Assembly (NCBI RefSeq): GCF_016616095.2
Contig: NZ_CP067089.2
Coordinates: 868,001-932,000 of the forward strand
Reading direction: 5' to 3'
Length of the DNA: 64,000 nucleotides
Source of the DNA: Breznakiella homolactica
GTDB taxonomy: Bacteria > Spirochaetota > Spirochaetia > Treponematales > Breznakiellaceae
In this document: one piece after another, positions 37,620 to 45,430 of the stretch
Layout of the letters: each line of letters begins with the position of its first letter
Numbering within the stretch: position 1 is the stretch's first letter
The notes under the pieces: generated by a model
Told to the model about the DNA's origin: nothing
The model's database searches: none
Seen by the model: the letters and a program-made list of their open reading frames with translations, nothing else
Translations under genes and position numbers: made by a program

Positions 37620-37729
37620 CCCGGGTATTCCGCCGCCGCTCAGGAGTTATTCCCATAATTATATGACAGGACCCGCGGCATCGGTATCCCCGGGTGTTTT
37701 CCGGATTGTCAGACCCGTCGCTCCCCCGC
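37620..37729 (+). repeat. Palindromic repeat, copy C, upstream of prs
   Basis: The left arm (37620-37639) and right arm (37675-37694) pair at about 15 of 20 positions around an AT-rich centre. The right part, from CAGGACCCGCGGCA (37667) to CTCCCCCGC (37729), matches copy B at roughly four of five positions over 64 bases. It ends 3 bases before TTGCCG, the likely -35 of prs. The unit lies between recA and prs. Confidence 0.65.
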
Positions 37730-37732
37730 ACA

Positions 37733-37764
37733 TTGCCGAAGAGTCTGTTTTATTATACTATAAA
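37733..37764 (+). promoter_or_regulatory. Possible promoter region of prs
   Basis: TTGCCG (37733-37738) is followed by TATACT (37754-37759, spacing 15) and TATAAA (37759-37764, spacing 20). Another TATACT lies at 37771-37776. Spacing is not ideal for any single pair. Confidence 0.4.
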
Positions 37765-37795
37765 ACACGTTATACTTTGAGTCGGGAGATTCTGC

Positions 37796-38896
37796 ATGGA
37801 TAATCAATTTGCTGTTACTGCGACCCGGTCCATGATGGGGTACGCGTCTCAGGTTGCCCGGCATTTAAAAAAATTTCCGAGTTTTTCCTCTCTGGAAGAG
37901 GAAATTGACTGTGTAAATTCACTTGAGACCGACCGTTTTGCCGACGGTGAAATGGAAGTGGTGGTTAATTCCTCCCTCCGCGGCAAGGACGTCTATTTAT
38001 TTACCAGCTGCGCCAGGAACGAAGCCGGTATAAGCGTCGAAGAAGCAAAAATTGAACTGTACAACGCGGTGGACGCCCTCAAGCGGTCCCAGGCTAACCG
38101 CATCATTGTCTTTGAACCCTTTGTATCCAGTTCCCGGTCCGACCGCACCATCCGGCGGAGTTCCGTGGGGCTCTGGGTGCACATGAAAATTCTGACCAGC
38201 CTCGGAACCGACCATATCCTGACGTACCAGCTTCATTCGGATAAATCGAAATCCATGCTGGATCCTACCATCTGTTTTATGGACGATCTGCCGGCTCTTA
38301 CCCTGCTTAAGAAACGCCTCTGTGATGTGTATATCAGGGATCTGGAAACCCTGGAGAATGTGGTCCGGAAAAACTGGGCTTTCTGTTCCGTTGACGCCGG
38401 CGGGGAAAAACTCGCCCGCAAATTCGCCAATTCCTTCGGCGCTCCTTTGGTGGTGGCCCATAAACAGCGGGATTACTCCAAAGCGAATACCATAGAATCC
38501 ATCAATATCCTTTCGGCGGAGCCGATCAGCGGAAAGGTGATCTGGATTGTCGATGATATGGTTGATACCGGGGGATCCGTGGAGAGTCTTATCAGGACTC
38601 TGGCGGATCACAAACCCGCGGAGATAAATATAATAGCCGTCCACGCCATACTGTCCGATCCCGCCTCGGAACGGCTCCTGAAACTGAGCAGCGAAGGACT
38701 GCTCAACCGGGTTATGGTTACGGATACGGTGTACTGCCCGGAATGTCTCCCCACGGAACTTCCGAACCTTGAGGTGGTTCCTTCGGTGGAACTTTCCGCC
38801 CGCATTATCGGCACCATTGTTACAAACCGGCCCATGGGTAAACTCCTGGAGGTTTTTAACGCCGAAAAATACCTTCGGTCGCCGCGGCTGCTGTAA
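37796..38896 (+). CDS. prs: Ribose-phosphate pyrophosphokinase, divergent
   Basis: Makes PRPP from ribose 5-phosphate and ATP for nucleotide, histidine and tryptophan synthesis. The PRPP-binding loop VDDMVDTGGS near 262 is intact, and the N-terminal ATP region has FADGEMEV. At 366 residues it is some 50 longer than usual. Two conserved blocks are altered: ARQDRK is SRSDRT and the catalytic DLHA is QLHS (His kept). An active but divergent enzyme is the simplest reading. CGGGAG precedes the ATG. Confidence 0.88.
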   Translation: MDNQFAVTATRSMMGYASQVARHLKKFPSFSSLEEEIDCVNSLETDRFADGEMEVVVNSSLRGKDVYLFTSCARNEAGISVEEAKIELYNAVDALKRSQANRIIVFEPFVSSSRSDRTIRRSSVGLWVHMKILTSLGTDHILTYQLHSDKSKSMLDPTICFMDDLPALTLLKKRLCDVYIRDLETLENVVRKNWAFCSVDAGGEKLARKFANSFGAPLVVAHKQRDYSKANTIESINILSAEPISGKVIWIVDDMVDTGGSVESLIRTLADHKPAEINIIAVHAILSDPASERLLKLSSEGLLNRVMVTDTVYCPECLPTELPNLEVVPSVELSARIIGTIVTNRPMGKLLEVFNAEKYLRSPRLL

Positions 38897-38902
38897 CTGT
38901 CC

Positions 38903-39763
38903 ATGGGTGTTTTTTACGCTGTAATCGCCTACGTGTTCTGGGGTTTGAGCCCCCTGTACTGGCGGTTTCTTTCAAACGTCGGCCCCCTGCAGATACTGGC
39001 GTTCCGCATTTTATTTTCGCTGATTTTTGTTTTTATCTTACTGAAGATACAGAAGACTACCTGCTGGTTCCGGCTTTTTAAAGAGCCCAGGTCACGGATT
39101 TTTATTATCGGAGCGGCGCTGGCGGTTACCGTCAATTGGGGCGGCTATATATGGGCTGTCAACTCCGGTATGGCCGTCGCGGCGTCCCTGGGGTATTTTA
39201 TCTGTCCGCTCATTTCAATTCTGCTCGGGGTCATTTTTTTACGGGAAAAGATTCTGCCCCTGCAGTGGGTTTCCTTTGGTATCGCGGCTTTTGGTGTCGT
39301 TCTCCTCAGCGTTTTTACCGGATCATTCCCCTGGATATCCTTTATTCTCGCCCTGAGCTTCGGGGGATACGGACTTTTCAAAAAAAAGATAACCGCCGGA
39401 TCCCTGGAGGGGCTCTTCAGCGAAACCCTGGTTTCTTCTCCCCTGGCGGCAGCGATGCTTTTTATTCCCGCCTGGGGCGGCACCGATTTTCCAGCGCTCC
39501 CGGTTCACACCTGGGTTCTGCTTGTACTCTGCGGTCCGGTTACCGTGGCGCCGCTGTACTGGTTTTCAAAAAGCGCGCGGCATCTGTCACTATCGGCATT
39601 GGGTTTTCTTCAGTACCTTAATCCGACTATTCAGTTTCTTTTGGGGGTCTTTGTTTTCCGGGAACCCTTTCCCAGACAGAACCTGACAGCTTTTATATGT
39701 ATCTGGGTTTCGGTGCTGCTTTTTTCAGCGGCACCGATGATACAGAAAAGAATCAAGACCTAA
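38903..39763 (+). CDS. rarD: RarD/EamA family transporter
   Basis: A 286-residue polytopic membrane protein with about ten hydrophobic segments in two EamA repeats. It begins GVFYAVIAYVFWGLSPLYWR, the hallmark of RarD, and continues with TVNWGGYIWAVNSG and LGFLQYLNPTIQFLLGVF. RarD members are drug/metabolite exporters of unsettled substrate. It follows prs by 6 bases and is probably co-transcribed. It converges on dtd across 51 AT-rich bases. Confidence 0.93.
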   Translation: MGVFYAVIAYVFWGLSPLYWRFLSNVGPLQILAFRILFSLIFVFILLKIQKTTCWFRLFKEPRSRIFIIGAALAVTVNWGGYIWAVNSGMAVAASLGYFICPLISILLGVIFLREKILPLQWVSFGIAAFGVVLLSVFTGSFPWISFILALSFGGYGLFKKKITAGSLEGLFSETLVSSPLAAAMLFIPAWGGTDFPALPVHTWVLLVLCGPVTVAPLYWFSKSARHLSLSALGFLQYLNPTIQFLLGVFVFREPFPRQNLTAFICIWVSVLLFSAAPMIQKRIKT

Positions 39764-39814
39764 TGTAATTTCTTATATGGTATTATTTTTCATACATCTT
39801 CAGTGTATAAATAA

Positions 39815-40264
39815 TTAAAATTCTTTTTTTGAATCAAGAAGAATGGTAACAGGGCCGTCATTGGTATACGAAACCAGCATGTGAGCCTGAAATTTTCCGG
39901 TTTCGCATACGAGGCCGAAGCTCCTGATTTTTTCCGTAAAATAGCTGTACAGTGAATTAGCCAGATCAGGCGCCGCCGCCGCGGAGTACGAAGGCCGCCG
40001 GCCTTTGCGGGCATCCGCGAGCAGGGTAAACTGGGATACCGCCAGGACACCGCCCTTCACGTCGGAGACGGAACGGTTCATTTTGCCTTCATCGTCTTCA
40101 AATATCCTGAGGCCCGAGATTTTTTCCGCCAGGTAATCCGCGTCCCCGGATGTATCGCCCTGGGCCACTCCCAGGTACACCAGCAGGCCCGATTCCACCG
40201 CTCCGGTGCAGGACCCGTCCACTGTGACCGAGGCGTTCAGTACCCGCTGTACCACGGCACGCAT
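39815..40264 (-). CDS. dtd: D-aminoacyl-tRNA deacylase
   Basis: Removes D-amino acids wrongly attached to tRNA. The 149-residue protein starts [17 protein letters not shown] and carries both active-site motifs, SQFTLLAD (77-84) and [10 protein letters not shown] near 135-144. Its ATG overlaps the stop of the preceding TPR gene by one base, so it ends a minus-strand operon. Confidence 0.96.
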   Translation of the reverse strand: MRAVVQRVLNASVTVDGSCTGAVESGLLVYLGVAQGDTSGDADYLAEKISGLRIFEDDEGKMNRSVSDVKGGVLAVSQFTLLADARKGRRPSYSAAAAPDLANSLYSYFTEKIRSFGLVCETGKFQAHMLVSYTNDGPVTILLDSKKEF

Positions 40265-41385
40265 CAGCGGCCGTTCCTGAGGCTGCCGGACTGGTGGAGG
40301 GCTATTGCCTCAAGCCGCACCGCGGGCCCCAGCCCGTCCCCGGCAGCCGCGGGAACAACCTGCCCCAGCACTTCCAGGGGACGCTCAAGATCCACGGGAA
40401 CGGAGAAATCGAACACCACCGGAACGATTCCCTCAAGGGTACTCCGGGTATCGTAGCCCACCAGAAGGTCAAAGGAGGTCAGGTTTTCCAGGGAATCCAG
40501 GTTTGTCGCCATGCCGCGCCATATAACGTAACAGCCCCGGTAGAGATAGGGATCCGCGGCGACGGAACTGTAGGCAAAGCGGTCCTTGAGGCTGTCAAAC
40601 CCCGGAGTATTGGTATAGGACAAGAGAAGGCGGGCTTTGTTTTTTATGGATTCCGAAGCGTTTGACTCAAGGAGCAGGTTTATTTCGACCTTAGCCGCCT
40701 CATCCCGGTATTCGGTAAAAAGGGTCCGGGCTTTTTCGTAGGTGTCCAGCACCTGTTTCCTGGTAAGAATATACCGGTAACTTCCGCCGATCTGAACCGG
40801 CTCGGACTGTTCCTCCCGGACCAGCGCGGTCGCGCTGAACCCGGACCGTTCGGACCGCTTTCCGGTTTTCTGTCCGATTACCGAGACCAGGGAAATCGCT
40901 ATCGCCCCAAGGATAAGTATCCCCGCCGCGGGAATGGCGATCTGGTCCCACGACAGCGGAGCGTCGGGCAGAGGCGGAAACAGCTTTTTCAGTTTTCCCG
41001 ATTCCAGCCAGGACTGGAGCGTTTCCGGGTCACCGTACCGGCGGATGGTTTCCAGCGCCCGTCTGGCCTGCCGGTTTTTCGGATCGACTTCCTGAACCTC
41101 AAGATACAGGTCCACAGCCCGGTCGGTTTCGCCCCGTCTCAGAAACAGAATGGCGAGCCCCAGCAGAACCGAAGGCTCGCGCATCTTTATGTCCCGGGCC
41201 CGTTTAAAGTACGTAAATGCCCCGCCGTAATCCCCGGCGTACAGGCATGAGACACCCAGGATATAATAATACCGGAACGAGTCATGGTACCGGACTACTT
41301 CGGGTTCGAGGATCTGAATTGCCTCGCCGTAACGTCCCCGTTTTGAGAGCCTCGCGGCCTTGGTCAGGATCGGATCGAATTTCAT
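40264..41385 (-). CDS. TPR protein with central membrane segment
   Basis: A 373-residue protein. TPR-like helix pairs fill about 1-125, a membrane segment lies near 150-172, and the C-terminal 200 residues are a mixed domain that I do not recognise. With TPRs before the membrane segment, the N-terminus is probably cytoplasmic. It follows an exported protein gene by 9 bases and precedes dtd with a one-base overlap. The three genes 43397-40264 seem to form one functional set of unknown role. Confidence 0.78.
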   Translation of the reverse strand: MKFDPILTKAARLSKRGRYGEAIQILEPEVVRYHDSFRYYYILGVSCLYAGDYGGAFTYFKRARDIKMREPSVLLGLAILFLRRGETDRAVDLYLEVQEVDPKNRQARRALETIRRYGDPETLQSWLESGKLKKLFPPLPDAPLSWDQIAIPAAGILILGAIAISLVSVIGQKTGKRSERSGFSATALVREEQSEPVQIGGSYRYILTRKQVLDTYEKARTLFTEYRDEAAKVEINLLLESNASESIKNKARLLLSYTNTPGFDSLKDRFAYSSVAADPYLYRGCYVIWRGMATNLDSLENLTSFDLLVGYDTRSTLEGIVPVVFDFSVPVDLERPLEVLGQVVPAAAGDGLGPAVRLEAIALHQSGSLRNGR

Positions 41386-41394
41386 GGTTAACCG

Positions 41395-42420
41395 TTACTG
41401 CAGGCCGTAACGCGCTTTTATCCGGGCGATCATCAGTTCCAATGCATCCAGTTCTTCATCGGGAACATCCCCGCCGGATACGATATACCTGTCGATCCGT
41501 TCAAGGAGATCCCGCAGAATTAAGAGATCAGATCCAATATCATTCCCGTTTCCGGCAGGAACCGATTCCTGCAGAATTCTTGTTAAATCATCCATGGACG
41601 AGGAATCGTACCGGGAGAATCCGCCCGCGTCCTCAGCGGCCAGGAGTACGGTGTAGGACCGCCTGCTGCCCCGGGGCAGCGGTTCCGGGTCAAAGTAGTA
41701 TGAAACCGCGGAATCTCCCACAGAATACGGCAGAAGGTTGAAATTGCGGCCGTCACTGGGGGCGATTTTCCACGGCGCGTCATTGAGCCGTTTCCAGTTC
41801 GCAAAATGGATGGAATCGGGCCGCCGGACTCCGGGAATAACAATACTGCCCATCAGCCCGAAACGCTTGCTTCTTGAATACCACCACCGGTCCGTTTCGG
41901 CGGATGTTATAAGGGTTTCGCCGGAAAGGGCTCTCCGGTCGGTCTCAAAGTTGTGGGCCTCCCCTTCCCCAAGGTTCGTATCCAGGAGAAACCGGACGCC
42001 GACCATGGATTCCTGGGTGCTTTTATTTTCCACCGTGACAACCATACTGATCCCGTTGGCCAATGTTGATCCGGCGGTCTGGATATAGGAGAATTCCTGG
42101 GTTACCGTAAGAAACGAAGATTCAAAAATAAAGGCCGGCCGGGACGCGTCATTGCGCAGCCTGACCCTGAAGGCCGAGGCCTCACCCATGCGGTAGTATT
42201 TATCATCCGCCAGGATTGCCAGAAAGCTTGTCCTGGGATCCTGGTCCACAAAAAAAGGCTCATACCGCTCCCGGGTTATATCGGTCATGTAGTACAGAGA
42301 AAAACGGCCGGTGGACTCATGGAGGACCAGTTTTATCCTGCCTTCCCGGAATTCCGCCGCTCCCGCAGAAGCCGAACAGAAAAGCAGGACGCATACAAGA
42401 TACCGTGCCAGGGATTTCAT
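41395..42420 (-). CDS. Exported protein of unknown function
   Basis: A 341-residue protein with a signal peptide (basic start, hydrophobic core at about 6-18, AGA-A cleavage near 22). The mature part is beta-rich, followed by a helical C-terminus of about 70 residues with many Asp, Glu and Leu. No family recognised. Its ATG overlaps the upstream TPR gene stop by one base (TAATG), and the next gene starts 9 bases later. Confidence 0.75.
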   Translation of the reverse strand: MKSLARYLVCVLLFCSASAGAAEFREGRIKLVLHESTGRFSLYYMTDITRERYEPFFVDQDPRTSFLAILADDKYYRMGEASAFRVRLRNDASRPAFIFESSFLTVTQEFSYIQTAGSTLANGISMVVTVENKSTQESMVGVRFLLDTNLGEGEAHNFETDRRALSGETLITSAETDRWWYSRSKRFGLMGSIVIPGVRRPDSIHFANWKRLNDAPWKIAPSDGRNFNLLPYSVGDSAVSYYFDPEPLPRGSRRSYTVLLAAEDAGGFSRYDSSSMDDLTRILQESVPAGNGNDIGSDLLILRDLLERIDRYIVSGGDVPDEELDALELMIARIKARYGLQ

Positions 42421-43397
42421 TACCGCATTCCCCCGCTCGTTCCGGATCCGCTCTGCCGGGCTGCCAGGTCATTGCGGAGGTCCAGGGCCGTACTTTTAAG
42501 GGAAAGAAGTTTTATCATTTTTTCCGAGGATGTCCGGGGCGGCGCCGCGGAGGACTGGGCCGGTTTCATGCCTTCAATGGTGATGTTAGCCTCGGACAGG
42601 GCGGCTTCCGCCGCGGCCAGACGGGCTTCAAGCTCGGAAATGCGGCGGCGGTATTCTGCGTTTGAATTCTCAAGATCCGCCATACGGGTATCCTTGAGCA
42701 TATCCGCGATCCGTTTCTGGTACGCGATTATGGCCTGGTCATAGGAGCGTTCCCGGCGCTGGTATTCTTCCACGGTTCTCAGGGATTCCTCGTGGCTCCA
42801 TTTGAGTATCGCCAGAAGTTCGGTTTCGATTTTTTTCTGGTTTATCAGGGCGATCCGGTATGAGGCGGCCTCATACTTGGGACTCTGGGGATATTCGTCC
42901 ATAATCTGAACAAAAATATCATGGGCCTGGTCGAGCTGCCCCAGGGCATAGAGGCATTCCCCGATCCAGTAGAGCGAAGAGGCTTTTCTGGAAGCTTCCG
43001 ATACCGCGTCGTGGTAATTTTTCAGCAGTACAATGGCTTCATTATATTGTCCGAGAAAATACAGCGCCCGGCCTTTGTTGTAAGGCACCTCGGCGCTGCG
43101 TATGCCCGAAGGGGCAGCGGAAAGCAGTTCATCCATGTCCCGGATGGCGGCCTCGTATTCTCCGGCGGCCAATTCCGCCAGGGATATCCAGTACAGGGCT
43201 TCGGCTTTTTCCGCGGGGTTTTTGGCGTTGGCCTGGGCTCTTCGCAGCTCCGCCACAGAATCCCGCCACTGGCCCGCGCCGTAGAGCTCTATGCCCCGTT
43301 CCAGACTCGCGGAAAGGTTTTGGGCGTATATGCCCGGGGACAGGCACAGGAGAACCAGTATACAGAGGAAGATCGGAAGGGATCTTTTATTATTCAT
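42420..43397 (-). CDS. Exported TPR and coiled-coil protein
   Basis: A 325-residue protein with a signal peptide (MNNKRSLPIF then a hydrophobic core, ending IYAQ near 26). TPR-like repeats fill about 30-200, then a coiled coil lies at about 215-290. The pattern is close to YbgF/CpoB-like and outer-membrane-assembly TPR proteins, without specific motifs. ATG 43397 is preferred over 43427 because AAGGAG lies 8 bases upstream. It is the first gene of a three-gene set with the exported protein and the membrane TPR protein. Confidence 0.8.
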   Translation of the reverse strand: MNNKRSLPIFLCILVLLCLSPGIYAQNLSASLERGIELYGAGQWRDSVAELRRAQANAKNPAEKAEALYWISLAELAAGEYEAAIRDMDELLSAAPSGIRSAEVPYNKGRALYFLGQYNEAIVLLKNYHDAVSEASRKASSLYWIGECLYALGQLDQAHDIFVQIMDEYPQSPKYEAASYRIALINQKKIETELLAILKWSHEESLRTVEEYQRRERSYDQAIIAYQKRIADMLKDTRMADLENSNAEYRRRISELEARLAAAEAALSEANITIEGMKPAQSSAAPPRTSSEKMIKLLSLKSTALDLRNDLAARQSGSGTSGGMR

Positions 43398-43472
43398 CCG
43401 TGACACTCCTTGTACAATTTTCGGCAAAAAACCGGTTCATATTGATAGTCCGTGAGCTTCCGCAGTCCGGTA

Positions 43473-44126
43473 TCAGGCACCTTTCAGTTTTTTAACCATC
43501 GCCGCCTTATCCGGAGCTCCGAAGAATGCCGCTCCGGCGACGATCACATCAACCCCCGCCTTATGGGCAAGATGGGCGGTCTCGGCGTTGAGTCCGCCGT
43601 CTACGGAAACGAGGTAGGAATAATTCCGTTCTTCCCTGAGTTTAACCAGCCGTTCCGCTTTATCCAGGCATTGGGGGATCATCTGCTGTCCGCCGTAGCC
43701 GGGATTCACCGTCATAACCAGAACCAGATCGGCAAAGGGCAGCAGTTCTTCAATATAACTGACCGGAGTCGAGGGAACGATGCTGATACCCGCTTTTTTC
43801 CCGAGGCTGTGGATTTTCTGGATGAGCCGGTGGGAATGCACCGTGGCCTCGATATGGAAGGTGATATAATCCGCTCCGGCTTCGGCAAAGAGTTCCGCCA
43901 GATTTTCCGGTTCGTAGGTCATGAGGTGGGCATCGAAAATGAGCTTTGAATGGGGCCGTATATCCGCGACCATTTTCGGCCCGAAGGTCAGATTCGGCAC
44001 GAATTTGGCATCCATCACGTCAAGGTGGACCCATTCGGCGCCGGAATTGTTTATTTCCGCCAGTCCCGCGGCCATATCGGCAAAATCCGCGGAGAGAACC
44101 GACGGCGCTATTATTGGTTTATCCAT
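43473..44126 (-). CDS. rpe: Ribulose-phosphate 3-epimerase
   Basis: Interconverts ribulose 5-phosphate and xylulose 5-phosphate in the pentose-phosphate pathway. The 217-residue barrel shows APSVLSADFA (7-16), HLDVMDAKFVPN (34-45, metal ligands), FDAHLM near 66, TVNPGYGGQ near 137 and VDGGLN near 174. The predicted transcription start coincides with the ATG and no Shine-Dalgarno is seen. Confidence 0.97.
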   Translation of the reverse strand: MDKPIIAPSVLSADFADMAAGLAEINNSGAEWVHLDVMDAKFVPNLTFGPKMVADIRPHSKLIFDAHLMTYEPENLAELFAEAGADYITFHIEATVHSHRLIQKIHSLGKKAGISIVPSTPVSYIEELLPFADLVLVMTVNPGYGGQQMIPQCLDKAERLVKLREERNYSYLVSVDGGLNAETAHLAHKAGVDVIVAGAAFFGAPDKAAMVKKLKGA

Positions 44127-44133
44127 AGTTTAG

Positions 44134-44162
44134 ATGATAACGTGGAGGCCGGGGCTTGTAAA
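44134..44162 (-). promoter_or_regulatory. Promoter of rpe
   Basis: On the minus strand TTTACA (44162-44157), 17 bases, TATCAT (44139-44134). The start point expected 6-7 bases on is at about 44127, next to the rpe ATG at 44126. Confidence 0.6.
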
Positions 44163-44178
44163 GAAGCGGGACAGCTCC

Positions 44179-44221
44179 AAAAAGCGGGCGGCAGCATAAC
44201 AGACAAGCATTAACGCCGCCC
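44179..44221 (-). terminator. Probable terminator of the BspA-like gene pair
   Basis: On the minus strand GGGCGGC (44221-44215) pairs with GCCGCCC (44192-44186), followed after GC by TTTTT (44183-44179). It lies 45 bases beyond the stop of the gene at 44266. A second small hairpin, CGGCTT/AAGCCG, lies just upstream. Confidence 0.5.
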
Positions 44222-44265
44222 GGCTTACTAGAAGCCGCCCTTTTCTCCGGAAATACGGCCAAAGT

Positions 44266-45390
44266 CTATAAAACCGGCCCGGTCCAGCTGCCGCTGACCA
44301 GCTTATAGGTTCCGGCAGCTTTATTTGCCGCGAGACTTTTATAGTAGGTATAGAAACTTACCCATGCGGCGCTGTCGTCGCCCAGAGAGGAATCAAAGTC
44401 ACGGAGTGCACCGACAGTAATTGAAGCTAACGCGGGAGAGAAAGAAAAAGCATTCGGTCCAATGGTGGCTGCTTTAGAAAGGTTGATTTCCGCTAAGCGG
44501 AGACAGTTAGAAAAGGCTTCTGCGCCTACCGTAACCGCCGCAGGAGCGTATATGTTCAGTACACTGCCACAATTAACAAAGGCAACTCTTTTTATTTCGA
44601 TTGCCGCCGGAATATCAACATCAATTAATGCCCGACAGTCCCTGAAGGCGAATTCCCCAATTGTTTCTACCAACGGCATATACACAACCGTTAACTTGTA
44701 ACAAAAGGCAAACGCGTCATCTCCAATTACGGTAACCGCTGGCATATTGATTTCCTGCAATTTTTCACAGTTCAAAAAAGCTGAATAACCAATTTCTTTT
44801 ATAGTAGAAGGAAGATATACATTTGTTATTTCCGACTTATTATTAAATGCTGAATTACGAATGGTAACTACGTTTTTTCCGCTTATCTGTTCAGGGATCA
44901 CCACCACCGGATCAGTATTATTTTTATATCCGGTTATAGTTACCTCATCTCCGGATATTTGATAATCAAACGCCGACTTATCCTGTACAATGGCGGCGAC
45001 ACAACGGGCAGTCATACTTGATCCGGAAACGGTGACAATAATATCCGCTTTACTGCCGCCGGTACCGACCGCTGTAATTATTCCACCCTGAGTCACCGTC
45101 ACAACACTGGTGTCGCTGCTCGACCAGATCAATGCCGCGGTGCCATTCCCGGTAGTTTCCAGTACCGGTACAAGGGTCCGGCTGCTGCCCACATCGAGTA
45201 TTGCCAGTGGCGTCAGTTTAATCGACGTCACTGCAAAGGACGGCCCATTGCCGCCGGGATTCTGATCCGTTGGCGGATTCGTATCTGAACCGGCAGGGCT
45301 GGAACAACTTCCAAGAAAAGCCAATATAACGCCAAATAGTACGGCGGTAAAAAATGCCGGTATAATCTTAGGTCTATTATGTCTTTCCAT
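44266..45390 (-). CDS. BspA-like leucine-rich-repeat lipoprotein with Ig-like domain
   Basis: A 374-residue surface protein. A signal peptide ends in a lipobox, LGSC, near residue 29; a Pro/Asn-rich tether and a bacterial Ig-like (Big_2) domain follow at about 52-135 (SIKLTPLAIL, then SSSDTSVVTV). From about 150 come LRR_5-type units (SAFNNKSEITNVYLPSTIKEIG), seven or so and degenerate. The C-terminus SWTGPVL is shared with the adjacent paralogue. BspA proteins bind host or bacterial surfaces in other species. It is 40 bases downstream of its paralogue. Confidence 0.87.
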   Translation of the reverse strand: MERHNRPKIIPAFFTAVLFGVILAFLGSCSSPAGSDTNPPTDQNPGGNGPSFAVTSIKLTPLAILDVGSSRTLVPVLETTGNGTAALIWSSSDTSVVTVTQGGIITAVGTGGSKADIIVTVSGSSMTARCVAAIVQDKSAFDYQISGDEVTITGYKNNTDPVVVIPEQISGKNVVTIRNSAFNNKSEITNVYLPSTIKEIGYSAFLNCEKLQEINMPAVTVIGDDAFAFCYKLTVVYMPLVETIGEFAFRDCRALIDVDIPAAIEIKRVAFVNCGSVLNIYAPAAVTVGAEAFSNCLRLAEINLSKAATIGPNAFSFSPALASITVGALRDFDSSLGDDSAAWVSFYTYYKSLAANKAAGTYKLVSGSWTGPVL

Positions 45391-45430
45391 TATTTATCCT
45401 TCCTCTAATGAGACTTCCGAATAGTGGATG

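Noticed and set aside
37520-37620. LexA/SOS box before recA
   Set aside because: No palindromic box of known type was found; only a basic promoter is visible.
44133-44265. tRNA-like fold in the gap before rpe
   Set aside because: Hairpins are present but no cloverleaf or T-loop; better explained as the rpe promoter and a terminator.
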